Positions 1 through 7,861 of a stretch of 64,000 nt of DNA are shown in pieces. The stretch comes from 2-02-FULL-66-14 sp037443705 (GTDB lineage Bacteria > Pseudomonadota > Gammaproteobacteria > Burkholderiales > SG8-39): NCBI GenBank assembly GCA_037443705.1, contig JBBINV010000004.1, forward strand, positions 1 to 64,000. Reading direction: 5' to 3'. A model generated the notes under the pieces. That model was not told the origin of the DNA. It saw nothing but the letters and a program-made list of their open reading frames with translations, and made no database searches. The position numbers and the translations under genes were made by a program. Each line of letters starts with the position of its first letter. Positions within the stretch are counted from its first letter, which is position 1.

Positions 1-866
1 CCCGGCGTCGGTGCGGGCCCGTCCGGCGCCGCGGGCTGTCCGGTGACGCGCCGGCGCGCGGCGCGCAGCGCGCGGGCGGCATCGGCGGTATTGCCGTAGC
101 GCTCCTCGGGCTTCTTGGCGAGCAGCCGCTTCACGATCGCCTCGACGTCATCCGGCACGGCGGGATTGGCCGCGCTGGGCGGCGGCGGTGCGTAGTTGAC
201 GATCTGGAACACGAGCGTGGTCAGGTTCTCGCCGGCGAACGGCGGCCGGCCGGTGAGCAGCTCGTAGAGCACCCCGCCGAGCGAGAACTGGTCGGAGCGG
301 AAATCGGCGCGCTGGCCGAGCGCCTGCTCGGGCGCCATGTATTGCGGCGACCCGGGCATCTGGCCCGACTGCGCCTGCACGTCGGCGGCGCGCATGCGGG
401 CGACGCCGAAATCGGTGATCTTGAGGGTTCCCTCGCGCACCACCATCAGGTTCGCCGGCTTGATGTCGCGGTGCACGACCCCGCGGCCGTGCGCGTAGGC
501 AAGCCCGTCGGCGATCTGCTCGCCGTAGGAAAGCGCGCGCGCCAGGCCGGGCGGATGGCCGCTCGCGAGCAGCTCGCGCAGCTCGACGCCTTCGATGTAC
601 TCCATCGCCAGGTAGAGGATCCCGCCGCTGCGGCCGATGTCGTAGATGGTGACGACGTTGGGATGGTTGAGCGCCGCCGCGGTGCGCGCCTCCTGGTAGA
701 AGCGCTTTTCGTAGTGCGCACTGCCTTCGCCCTCGAGCGCCATGTCGACCGCCTTCACGGCGACGATGCGGTCGAGCTCCGGGTCGCGCGCCTTGTAGAC
801 CACGCCCATGGCGCCGCGTCCGATCTCGGCAAGCACCTCGTAGCGGCCGAAAGTCCGGGCGTCCAC
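1..866 (-). CDS. Serine/threonine protein kinase, C-terminal end outside the window
   Basis: This is a Hanks-type Ser/Thr kinase that transfers the gamma-phosphate of ATP to protein substrates in the cytoplasm. The N-terminal lobe shows the glycine loop IGRGAMG and the ATP-anchoring lysine in VAVKAV. The catalytic loop reads HRDIKPAN, followed by DFGVAR and the activation-segment end YMAPEQ, so all key residues are present. About 288 codons are visible and the rest lies beyond the left edge, so any C-terminal sensor or membrane segment cannot be seen. The start is a GTG nine bases after the metG stop and in the same frame, so the gene is almost certainly co-transcribed with metG. The substrate is unknown. 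Confidence 0.9.
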   Translation of the reverse strand, partial: MDARTFGRYEVLAEIGRGAMGVVYKARDPELDRIVAVKAVDMALEGEGSAHYEKRFYQEARTAAALNHPNVVTIYDIGRSGGILYLAMEYIEGVELRELLASGHPPGLARALSYGEQIADGLAYAHGRGVVHRDIKPANLMVVREGTLKITDFGVARMRAADVQAQSGQMPGSPQYMAPEQALGQRADFRSDQFSLGGVLYELLTGRPPFAGENLTTLVFQIVNYAPPPPSAANPAVPDDVEAIVKRLLAKKPEERYGNTADAARALRAARRRVTGQPAAPDGPAPTP

Positions 867-875
867 GGATCCGCG

Positions 876-3005
876 TCACTTCACGCGCATGCCGGGCTGC
901 GCCCCGGCGTCCGGCGCGACCAGAAATATTCCCGGACCTTCGCCCGAGGCGGCGAGGATCATGCCTTCGGAGACGCCGAACTTCATCTTGCGCGGCGCGA
1001 GATTCGCGACCACCACCGTGAGCCGGCCTTCGAGCTTCGTGGGATCGTAGGCCGTCTTGATTCCCGCGAACACCGTGCGGGTCATGCCGCCGAGGTCGAG
1101 AGTGAGCTTGAGGAGCTTGTCCGCGCCCTCGACGTGCTCGGCGCGCGCGATCCGCGCCACGCGCAGGTCGAGCCTGCCGAATTCATCGATCCCGATCGTT
1201 TCGCTCACCACGCGCTCCTTCGTCTCGTGCTGCTGATGCTCGGCATGGGTCTGCGGCGAGCGCGTCGCCGGCGCGTGCTCGTGCTCCGGCGGCCCGAGCA
1301 GGGCGTCGAGCTGCCTCGGCTCGACGCGCGTCATGAGATGCGAATAGCGCCCGATTCGGTGGTCGGTGAGCAGGCTCGAAGCGTCGGACCACCGGAGCGG
1401 CGGGATCCGGAGGAACGCTTCCACCGCCGCGGCGAGCTGCGGGAGCACCGGCTTGAGAAAGATCGTCAGGATCCGGAAGAGATTGATCCCGGTGCCGCAG
1501 ACCACGTGCAGCGCCTGGCTCCCTGCCGGGTCCTTGGCGAGCTCCCAGGGCTTCATCTCGTCGATGTACTGGTTCGCCTGGTCCGCGAGCGCCATCACTT
1601 CGCGCAGCGCCTTCCCGAACTCGCGCCCTTCGTAGTAGTCGGCAATCAGCCCGGCCCGGGCCTGGAAGCCCGCCAGCAGCGTGTCCGGATCCGACCCGAA
1701 CTTCGTCGCCCCGAGCGGATAGACGCTCGGCGGCAGGTGGATCCGCGAGTCGAAGCGCCGCGCGAGGAACGCGGCGGTGCGGCTCGCGATGTTGATGAAC
1801 TTGCCGACCAGGTCGCTGTTGACGCGCGCGACGAAGTCCTCGGGGTTGAAATCGACGTCCTCGACGTTGGCGTTCAGCTTCGCGGCGATGTAATAGCGCA
1901 GCCACTCCGGGTTCATGCCGAGCTCGAGGTAGCGCAGCGGATCGATCCCGGTGCCGCGCGACTTCGACATCTTCTCCCCCGAGACGCCGATGAAGCCGTG
2001 CACGTACACGTGGTCGGGCACGCGATAGGGCGCGCCCGCGAACCGCAGCATCGCCGGCCAGAACAGCGTATGGAAGTAGATGATGTCCTTGCCGATGAAA
2101 TGGATCTGCTCGGTGTCGGGGGAGCCGAGGAACTCCTCGAACGTCCTCGGTTCGCCGTTGGACCTCGCCTTTCCGGATTCGAAATACTGCTTCAGGCTCG
2201 CGAGGTAGCCGATCGGCGCGTCCAGCCAGACGTAGAGGTACTTTTCCTCGGCGATGTCGGGAATGCGGATCCCGAAATAGGGCGGGTCGCGCGAGATGTC
2301 CCAGTCCCCGAGCGCGCGCTCGCCTTCGCCCTCGAGCCATTCGCGCGCCTTGTTGACGACCTGGGGCTGCAGCCGCCCGGGCGTCTCGAGCCAGTCCTTG
2401 AGGAACGCCTTGCACTTCGGGTCCGAGAGCCGGAAGAAATAGTGCTCGGAGGACCGCAGTTCCGGTTTCGCGCCCGAGAGGGTCGAATACGGGTTCTTCA
2501 GCTCGGTCGGCGAATAAACCGAGCTGCAGTTCTCGCAGGCGTCGCCGTACTGGTCCGGGGCGCCGCACTTCGGGCATTCGCCCTTGATGTAGCGATCGGC
2601 GAGGAACATGCCCTTCGCCGGGTCGAAGAACTGCTCCACGGGTTTGCGGTAGACGAGCTCCGCGCGCGCGAGCCGGCGGTAGATGTCCTGCGAGAGTGCG
2701 GTGTTCTCGGGCGAGTGCGTCGTGTGCCAGTTGTCGAAGGCGATGTGGAAGCCCTCGAGGTAGCGCCGGCGCTCGGCGCCGATCCGGGAAACCAGCTGCT
2801 CGGGCGGCACCCCTTCGGCCTCGGCCTTGAGCATGATCGGGGCGCCGTGCGCGTCGTCGGCGCCCACGAAATGCACCTCGTGGCCCTGCATGCGCTGGAA
2901 GCGCACCCAGATGTCAGCCTGGATGTACTCCATGATGTGGCCGATGTGGAACGAGCCGTTGGCGTACGGCAGGGCCGTGGTGACGAAGAGCCTGCGGCGG
3001 CGCAT
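876..3005 (-). CDS. metG: Methionyl-tRNA synthetase
   Basis: This class I synthetase charges tRNA-Met with methionine. The protein is 709 residues, the usual length for the long bacterial form. HIGH lies at about residues 20-23, a zinc knuckle with CPKC and CENC pairs follows near 150, and KMSKS lies near 345. The last 110 residues, after a His/Glu-rich linker, form the EMAP/Trbp111-like tRNA-binding domain (LDLRVARI ... NLAPRKMKFG) that dimerises the enzyme. The gene is divergent from apbC, with 42 bases between the two starts. A TAAAAT box on the minus strand at 3027-3032 could be its -10 element. The kinase gene follows immediately downstream. Confidence 0.97.
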   Translation of the reverse strand: MRRRRLFVTTALPYANGSFHIGHIMEYIQADIWVRFQRMQGHEVHFVGADDAHGAPIMLKAEAEGVPPEQLVSRIGAERRRYLEGFHIAFDNWHTTHSPENTALSQDIYRRLARAELVYRKPVEQFFDPAKGMFLADRYIKGECPKCGAPDQYGDACENCSSVYSPTELKNPYSTLSGAKPELRSSEHYFFRLSDPKCKAFLKDWLETPGRLQPQVVNKAREWLEGEGERALGDWDISRDPPYFGIRIPDIAEEKYLYVWLDAPIGYLASLKQYFESGKARSNGEPRTFEEFLGSPDTEQIHFIGKDIIYFHTLFWPAMLRFAGAPYRVPDHVYVHGFIGVSGEKMSKSRGTGIDPLRYLELGMNPEWLRYYIAAKLNANVEDVDFNPEDFVARVNSDLVGKFINIASRTAAFLARRFDSRIHLPPSVYPLGATKFGSDPDTLLAGFQARAGLIADYYEGREFGKALREVMALADQANQYIDEMKPWELAKDPAGSQALHVVCGTGINLFRILTIFLKPVLPQLAAAVEAFLRIPPLRWSDASSLLTDHRIGRYSHLMTRVEPRQLDALLGPPEHEHAPATRSPQTHAEHQQHETKERVVSETIGIDEFGRLDLRVARIARAEHVEGADKLLKLTLDLGGMTRTVFAGIKTAYDPTKLEGRLTVVVANLAPRKMKFGVSEGMILAASGEGPGIFLVAPDAGAQPGMRVK

Positions 3006-3047
3006 TTTCTATTCGGTGAAAGACCGATTTTAGCTTACACTTTCGGC

Positions 3048-4133
3048 ATGGCACTCAAGGAAGCGGAAGTGCAGGCGGCGCTCGCCCGCCTGGTCGACCC
3101 GAACACGGGCAAGGACTTCGTCGCCACGCGCTCGGTGAAGAACGTGAGGATCGAGAACGATTCGGTCTCGCTCGAGATCGAGCTCGGCTACCCGGGCAAG
3201 AGCCAGTTCGAGCCGATCCGGCGCCAGGTGATCGATGCGCTCAAGACCGCGGGCGCCGCATCGGCGGCGGTCACGGTGCGCTCGAAGGTCGTGGCTCACG
3301 CGGTGCAGCGCGGGGTCAAGCTCGTGCCGGGGATCAAGAACATCATCGCGGTCGCCTCGGGAAAAGGCGGCGTCGGCAAGTCGACCACCGCCGTGAATCT
3401 CGCCCTCGCGCTCGCCGCCGAAGGGGCGGCGGTGGGAATTCTGGATGCCGACATCTACGGGCCCTCCCAGCCGATGATGCTCGGCATCTCCGGGCGCCCG
3501 GAATCGAAGGACGGCAAGAGCCTCGAGCCGATGGAGGGGCACGGCCTGCAGGCGATCTCGATCGGCTTCCTGATCGATGCGGACACGCCGATGGTGTGGC
3601 GCGGCCCCATGGTCACGCAGGCGCTCGAGCAGTTGCTGAAGGAGACGCACTGGCGCGACCTCGACTACCTGGTGGTCGATCTTCCGCCCGGCACCGGCGA
3701 CATTCAGCTCACGCTCGCGCAGAAGGTGCCCGTGACCGGCGCGGTGATCGTCACCACGCCCCAGGACATCGCCCTGATCGACGCGCGCAAGGGTCTCAAG
3801 ATGTTTGAGAAGGTCGGCATTCCGATCCTGGGCGTGGTCGAGAACATGTCCACGCACGTCTGCCCGAAGTGCGGCCACGAGAGCCACATCTTCGGCGCGG
3901 GCGGGGCCGAGCGCATGTGCAAGGACTACGGCACGGAGCTCCTCGGAGCGCTGCCGCTGGATGCCGCGATCCGCGAGCAGGCCGACTCGGGCAAGCCCAC
4001 GGTCGTGTCCGACCCGGACGGGCGCGTGGCCGAAATCTACCGGCGCATCGCCCGCCGCTGCGCAGTCAAGATCGCCGAGTCGCAGAAGGACATGAGCTCG
4101 AAGTTCCCGAGCATCGTGGTGCAAAACACGTAG
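3048..4133 (+). CDS. apbC: Iron-sulfur cluster carrier ATPase, Mrp/ApbC family
   Basis: This is a P-loop NTPase that binds and transfers Fe-S clusters to apo-proteins. The 361-residue product has an N-terminal MIP18/DUF59 domain (about residues 1-80), a deviant Walker A GKGGVGKS near 105-112, a DxD-type segment in ILDADIYGPS and VDLPPGTGD as Walker B. A CPKC pair near residue 278 is the cluster-binding motif of the family. The reading frame stays open far upstream, but similarity begins at MALKEAEVQ, so the ATG 42 bases from the divergent metG start is chosen. dcd follows after a palindromic 41-base gap. Confidence 0.95.
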   Translation: MALKEAEVQAALARLVDPNTGKDFVATRSVKNVRIENDSVSLEIELGYPGKSQFEPIRRQVIDALKTAGAASAAVTVRSKVVAHAVQRGVKLVPGIKNIIAVASGKGGVGKSTTAVNLALALAAEGAAVGILDADIYGPSQPMMLGISGRPESKDGKSLEPMEGHGLQAISIGFLIDADTPMVWRGPMVTQALEQLLKETHWRDLDYLVVDLPPGTGDIQLTLAQKVPVTGAVIVTTPQDIALIDARKGLKMFEKVGIPILGVVENMSTHVCPKCGHESHIFGAGGAERMCKDYGTELLGALPLDAAIREQADSGKPTVVSDPDGRVAEIYRRIARRCAVKIAESQKDMSSKFPSIVVQNT

Positions 4134-4145
4134 GAGAGGGTAACG

Positions 4146-4163
4146 GGGGAACCCGGGTTCCCC
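4146..4163. repeat. Perfect 18-base palindrome between apbC and dcd
   Basis: The sequence GGGGAACCCGGGTTCCCC is a perfect palindrome. With its flank CTGTTCC it resembles, in inverse orientation, the sequence at 6188-6210 downstream of the decarboxylase gene. The two look like copies of one short palindromic repeat. It lies 12 bases before the dcd start, where a hairpin could affect either apbC mRNA stability or dcd translation. Confidence 0.55.
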
Positions 4164-4174
4164 TGTTCCGAGCT

Positions 4175-4741
4175 ATGACCATCAAGTCTGACCGGTGGAT
4201 CCGCCGCATGGCGACGGAGCACCGGATGATCGAGCCGTTCGAGCCGGAGCAGGTCAAGGAATCGGGCGGGCGCAAGCTCGTCTCCTACGGCACCTCGAGC
4301 TACGGCTACGACATCCGCTGCTCGGACGAATTCCGGATCTTCACCAACATCAACTCGACGATCGTCGACCCGAAGGCGTTCGACGAGAAGAACTTCGTCG
4401 AGTTCCGGGGGCCGGTGTGCATCATCCCGCCCAATTCGTTTGCGCTCGCGCGCACGGTCGAGTACTTCCGCATCCCTCGCAACGTCCTCACCATCTGCCT
4501 CGGGAAGAGCACCTACGCGCGCTGCGGCATCATCGTGAACGTCACGCCGCTCGAGCCCGAGTGGGAGGGACACGTGACGCTCGAGTTCTCGAACACCACG
4601 CCGCTGCCGGCGCGCGTCTATGCCAACGAGGGCGTCGCGCAGGTGATCTTCATCGAGTCGGACGAGGTGTGCCAGACCTCGTACAAGGACCGGGGCGGCA
4701 AGTACCAGGGGCAGCGAGGCGTCACGTTGCCCCGTATCTAG
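4175..4741 (+). CDS. dcd: dCTP deaminase
   Basis: This enzyme deaminates dCTP to dUTP, supplying dUMP for thymidylate synthesis, and so connects with thyA at 7.8 kb. At 188 residues it has the family length. Visible motifs are SYGTSSYGYDIR near the N terminus, the substrate-binding segment GKSTYARCGI and the catalytic region TPLEPEWEGHVTLEFSN with its glutamate. The C-terminal lid ends GQRGVTLPRI, as in the trimeric Dcd enzymes. There is no clear Shine-Dalgarno sequence before the ATG, and a strong palindrome stands just upstream, so translation may depend on read-through from apbC. Confidence 0.96.
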   Translation: MTIKSDRWIRRMATEHRMIEPFEPEQVKESGGRKLVSYGTSSYGYDIRCSDEFRIFTNINSTIVDPKAFDEKNFVEFRGPVCIIPPNSFALARTVEYFRIPRNVLTICLGKSTYARCGIIVNVTPLEPEWEGHVTLEFSNTTPLPARVYANEGVAQVIFIESDEVCQTSYKDRGGKYQGQRGVTLPRI

Positions 4742-4778
4742 TGGCCCAAGCGCTTGGCGCCACTACCTCTAGTGGTTT
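4739..4778 (+). terminator. Hairpin terminator with alternative pairing after dcd
   Basis: Three short segments can pair with one another: TAGTGG at 4739-4744, CCACTA at 4760-4765 and TAGTGG at 4770-4775. The last two form a six-base stem with a four-base loop followed by TTT. The first and second enclose CCAAGCGCTTGG, itself a palindrome. This is compatible with a weak rho-independent terminator for apbC-dcd, and the competing stem is noteworthy. The T tract is short, so confidence is limited. Confidence 0.4.
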
Positions 4779-4826
4779 CTGAACAACGCGCTCCGGGGAG
4801 TGCCGGCCCGGAGGCACGCTAAGCCC

Positions 4827-4854
4827 TTGACGGCGCGGACGTTCCACCTATAAT
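4827..4854 (+). promoter_or_regulatory. Strong sigma-70 promoter upstream of the Cys mini-ORF and decarboxylase
   Basis: TTGACG at 4827-4832 and a consensus TATAAT at 4849-4854 are separated by 16 bases. Transcription should start near 4861, leaving a leader of about 40 bases before the mini-ORF and about 127 bases before the decarboxylase. It is the best promoter match noticed in the window. Confidence 0.75.
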
Positions 4855-4901
4855 CGGCGTCGGCTTTTTCCGTTATCACGCGCGAGGGGAAGGAGGTCAT
4901 C

Positions 4902-4967
4902 ATGACAGGCAAAAGGAACTGCTGCGGCGGGTTCGACGTTTGCGTCCTTGACCTTCCCGAGACCTAG
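4902..4967 (+). CDS. 21-codon cysteine-containing leader ORF
   Basis: An ATG seven bases behind AGGAGG opens a 21-residue peptide that begins MTGKRNCCGGFDVC and ends in TAG. It contains three cysteines, two of them adjacent. It sits between the consensus promoter and the decarboxylase gene, 20 bases before the next ATG, in a different frame. The very good ribosome-binding site suggests that it is translated. It could be a regulatory upstream ORF or attenuator peptide controlling the decarboxylase, or a small functional peptide. No family is recognised, and coding status rests only on the promoter and ribosome-binding site. Confidence 0.45.
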   Translation: MTGKRNCCGGFDVCVLDLPET

Positions 4968-4987
4968 TGATGATGGAGGAAACGTAG

Positions 4988-6187
4988 ATGGGCGTACGCC
5001 CGGGCAGCATCGCTCGCACCAGACAGATCTCGCTACCGCAAGAACAGCTTTTCGACACGCACCCCGAAGTCAGCCTCGACTTCGAGCTCGTGCGCCAGGC
5101 CGCCCGCCAGAAATACGCGCGGCCGTTCCTGATCCTCGACACCGCCATCGTGCGCGAGAAGCTCCGCCGCTTCCGCGCCGCGATGCCGCGCGTGCGGCCG
5201 CATTACGCGGTCAAGGCGAATCCCGACCGGCGCGTGGTGAAGGCGCTCGCGCTGGAGGGCGCCGGCTTCGAGATTGCCTCGACGGCCGAGCTCGACACGC
5301 TGCTCGCGCTCGGCGCGCAGCCCTCCGAAGTCTTCTATTCCAACCCGATGAAGTCGCGCCAGTCGATCGCCTACGCCGCCTCCAGGGGCGTCGAGTGGTT
5401 CGTGGTGGACAGCGTGGACGAGCTTCGCCGCATCCACGAGACCCGCGGCGACGCCCGGATCTACGTGCGCATCGCCACGCCGAACATCGGCAGCGACTGG
5501 CCGCTGTCGGGCAAGTTCGGCGCCGGAGCGGGCGAGACGCGCGAGATCGTTGCCACCGCGGCAAAGCTCGGCGCCGACCTCGCAGGCGTCACGTTTCACG
5601 TCGGCTCGCAATGCCGCAACCCGGAGAACTGGCGCGTGGGCATCGAGAAGGCCCGGACGGTGTTCGACGCGATGTCCAAGGCGGGACTGAAGCCGAGGCT
5701 GCTCGACATCGGCGGCGGCTTCCCCGTGCGCCACGTCAAGCCCATCCCGTCGATCGAGGTAATCGGCGAGGTGGTGAACGAGGCGCTCAAGGCGTTCCCG
5801 GAGGACGTGCGGGTGATCGCGGAGCCGGGCCGCTATCTCGTCTCCGACGCCGGGTACTTCGTGTGCCGCGTGCTCGGCGTGACCACGCGCGCGGGCAAGC
5901 GCTGGATGCACTGGGATGCGGGCCTGTTCGGCGGCGTCATCGAGACCACCGAAGGGCTGAAGTACAGAATCCGCACCGACCGGTCGGGACCCGACACGCC
6001 CTGGCACGTCGCGGGCCCGACCTGCGACTCCGTGGACATCGTGCTGCGCGACGAGCCGCTGCCCTCGGACCTCCAGGAAGGCGACTTCATCTACATCCGG
6101 AACGCCGGCGCCTACACCACGGCCTACGCGAGCGAGTTCAACGGCTTTCCGCTTCCCGAGGTGCGGGTATTCGAGTCGAAGCGCTAG
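4988..6187 (+). CDS. Type III PLP-dependent decarboxylase (ornithine/lysine decarboxylase-like)
   Basis: This is a fold-III (alanine-racemase-like) decarboxylase of 399 residues. It most likely converts ornithine to putrescine, with lysine as an alternative substrate. The PLP lysine is in YAVKANPD near residue 77. The phosphate-binding and PLP-stacking segments appear as TFHVGSQC, IGGGFPV and AEPGRYLV. The catalytic cysteine that the partner subunit contributes is in GPTCDSVD near 337, and YTTAYAS is near the C terminus. A GGAGGA box lies seven bases before the ATG. A strong promoter and the mini-ORF precede it. Arginase at 39.4 kb could supply ornithine. Confidence 0.9.
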   Translation: MGVRPGSIARTRQISLPQEQLFDTHPEVSLDFELVRQAARQKYARPFLILDTAIVREKLRRFRAAMPRVRPHYAVKANPDRRVVKALALEGAGFEIASTAELDTLLALGAQPSEVFYSNPMKSRQSIAYAASRGVEWFVVDSVDELRRIHETRGDARIYVRIATPNIGSDWPLSGKFGAGAGETREIVATAAKLGADLAGVTFHVGSQCRNPENWRVGIEKARTVFDAMSKAGLKPRLLDIGGGFPVRHVKPIPSIEVIGEVVNEALKAFPEDVRVIAEPGRYLVSDAGYFVCRVLGVTTRAGKRWMHWDAGLFGGVIETTEGLKYRIRTDRSGPDTPWHVAGPTCDSVDIVLRDEPLPSDLQEGDFIYIRNAGAYTTAYASEFNGFPLPEVRVFESKR

Positions 6188-6210
6188 GAACAGGGGAAAC
6201 GGGTTCCCCC
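6188..6210. repeat. Second copy of the GGGGAA...TTCCCC short palindrome
   Basis: GGAACAGGGGAAACGGGTTCCCC is an imperfect palindrome with arms GGGGAA at 6193-6198 and TTCCCC at 6204-6209. Read from the opposite strand, the apbC-dcd element at 4146-4170 gives nearly the same string. It sits between the convergent stops of the decarboxylase and folA, where it may also form a terminating hairpin, although no T tract follows. Confidence 0.5.
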
Positions 6211-6215
6211 CCCCG

Positions 6216-6773
6216 TCATCCCTTCCTCGCGCGCTCGTAGACGACGAAGTCGAACCGGGTGCCGTCGGCGGCGAAGCGCGGCTCGCGCCGGGTTTCCTTC
6301 CACGCCTCCCGATCGAAGTCGGGAAAGCGCACGTCGCCGGCGTAGTCGCGGTGGATTTCGGTGAGCGCAAGCTCGGCGGCGAAAGGAAGCGCCGCGCGGT
6401 AAAGCTCGCCGCCGCCGATCACGAAGACCATCCTCTCGTGCGCGCACAGCGCAAGCGCCGCGCGTAGCGATTCGACGACTTCCGCACCCGGCGCCTCGAA
6501 GGCAGTCCGACGCGTCACTACGATGTTGCGGCGGCCGGGAAGCGCGCGGCCGATCGACTCCCAGGTCTTGCGCCCCATGATCACCGGATGACCGAGCGTG
6601 AGCTGCTTGAACCGCTTCAGATCCTCCGGCAGGTGCCACGGCATGCCGCCGTGCGCGCCGATCACCGCGTTCGATGCCACCGCCGCAACCAGAACGACGC
6701 GCGGCCGGTTATCGTCCGTGCGCGCGGGGGCAATGCCCTCGGCCGGCGAGTTGTGATCGGCGGGGTGTGACAT
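6216..6773 (-). CDS. folA: Dihydrofolate reductase
   Basis: This enzyme reduces dihydrofolate to tetrahydrofolate with NADPH. The 185-residue product carries the Met20-loop region AVIGAHGGMPWHLPEDLKRF, the NADPH motif VIMGRKTWESIG, GRRNIVVTR and the VIGGGELY segment. It has an extra 24 residues before the conserved core compared with typical enzymes of about 160 residues. The ATG at 6773 is the only good start seen, since no closer ATG precedes the core. It follows thyA on the same strand after a 275-base gap, the usual folate/thymidylate pairing. The gap holds no recognisable gene. Confidence 0.95.
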   Translation of the reverse strand: MSHPADHNSPAEGIAPARTDDNRPRVVLVAAVASNAVIGAHGGMPWHLPEDLKRFKQLTLGHPVIMGRKTWESIGRALPGRRNIVVTRRTAFEAPGAEVVESLRAALALCAHERMVFVIGGGELYRAALPFAAELALTEIHRDYAGDVRFPDFDREAWKETRREPRFAADGTRFDFVVYERARKG

Positions 6774-7048
6774 TGGCCCTCGTCCCTACGACTTCTGACG
6801 AGGATTATAGGTTGCATGGATTCGGACTCCCGCCCCCCGGCTATCCACGATCGTTCCTCGGGCTGCCCGTCACCGGGTTTCTCCTGGTCGCGCTGCCGCT
6901 CGCTCGTGAACCGTATCGGCTCGGTCGAGCGCCTGCGCCAGCCCGAATTCGGGCGATCAGCTCCTCCCGGAACGACAGAGCTGGACTGCCCCGGCTTTCC
7001 CCAGGGTCCGTCCTTTCCCCTGCAGGCGGGCCTTCTTTTTTTCCGGGC

Positions 7049-7861
7049 TCACACCGCGATCGGCGCCTTGATGGCGGGGTGCGGGTCGTAGCCTTCCAGA
7101 GTGAAATCCTCGAACTTGAATTCGAAGAGGTCCCGTATCTCCGGATTCAATTTCATCCGCGGAAAAGGCCGGGGCGCGCGCGCGATCTGCTCGCGGGCCT
7201 GCTCCAGATGGTTGAGGTACAGGTGCGCGTCGCCGAGCGTCAGGATGAACTCGCCCGGCCGCAGGTCCGTCACCTGGGCGACCATCAGCGTGAGGAGCGA
7301 GTAGGACGCGATGTTGAACGGAACTCCGAGGAACAGGTCCGCGCTCCGCTGGTAGAGCTGACACGAGAGCGCGCCGCCGGCGACGTAGAACTGAAAGAGC
7401 GCGTGGCACGGCGGCAGCGCCATGCGGCCGATGTCGGCCGGATTCCACGCGCTCACGAGGTGGCGCCGCGAGTCCGGGTTCGACCGTATCGACCGCAGGA
7501 CCTCCGCTATCTGGTCGATCTCGCCGCCTTCCGGGGTGCGCCAGTGACGCCACTGGTAGCCGTACACCGGCCCGAGCTCCCCGTCCGGCGCGGCCCACTC
7601 GTCCCAGATCGTGACGCCGCGCTCCTGCAGCCACTTCACGTTGGTGTCGCCGCGCAGGAACCAGAGGAGCTCGTAGATGATCGATTTGAGGTGCAGCTTC
7701 TTCGTGGTGAGTAGCGGGAAGCTCGCGCCGAGCGCGAAGCGCATCTGGCGGCCGAACACGGAGCGCGTGCCGGTGCCGGTGCGATCGGACTTGGGCGTGC
7801 CGGCGGCGAGCACCTCCCGCAGGAGGTCGAGGTACTGACGCTCCCCGGAGTCGCCGCTCAT
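7049..7861 (-). CDS. thyA: Thymidylate synthase
   Basis: This enzyme methylates dUMP to dTMP using methylenetetrahydrofolate and yields dihydrofolate, which FolA recycles. At 270 residues it has family length. Visible are the phosphate-binding arginine in SDRTGTGT, the catalytic cysteine in LPPCHALFQF, QRSADLFLGVPFNIASY and the C-terminal PIAV. The ATG overlaps the stop of the receiver-kinase gene as ATGA, so the two are probably translationally coupled. This is an unusual partner for a housekeeping gene. Confidence 0.97.
   Translation of the reverse strand: MSGDSGERQYLDLLREVLAAGTPKSDRTGTGTRSVFGRQMRFALGASFPLLTTKKLHLKSIIYELLWFLRGDTNVKWLQERGVTIWDEWAAPDGELGPVYGYQWRHWRTPEGGEIDQIAEVLRSIRSNPDSRRHLVSAWNPADIGRMALPPCHALFQFYVAGGALSCQLYQRSADLFLGVPFNIASYSLLTLMVAQVTDLRPGEFILTLGDAHLYLNHLEQAREQIARAPRPFPRMKLNPEIRDLFEFKFEDFTLEGYDPHPAIKAPIAV

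Noticed and set aside
864..878. TGA between metG and the kinase as a selenocysteine codon
   Set aside because: MetG ends at its normal C terminus here and no SECIS-like hairpin is apparent.
342..3047. Long open frame upstream of apbC on the plus strand
   Set aside because: It is the antisense of metG. Its translation is Arg/Ala/Val-rich without any family motif, and apbC similarity begins only at 3048.
7020..7048. T-rich run CTTCTTTTTTT downstream of thyA as a possible terminator
   Set aside because: No stable stem precedes the T run on the plus strand, and on the minus strand it becomes an A run, so it does not fit an intrinsic terminator for thyA.
6774..7048. Small plus-strand ORF between folA and thyA
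   Set aside because: No ribosome-binding site or recognisable protein, and the composition looks like non-coding spacer.
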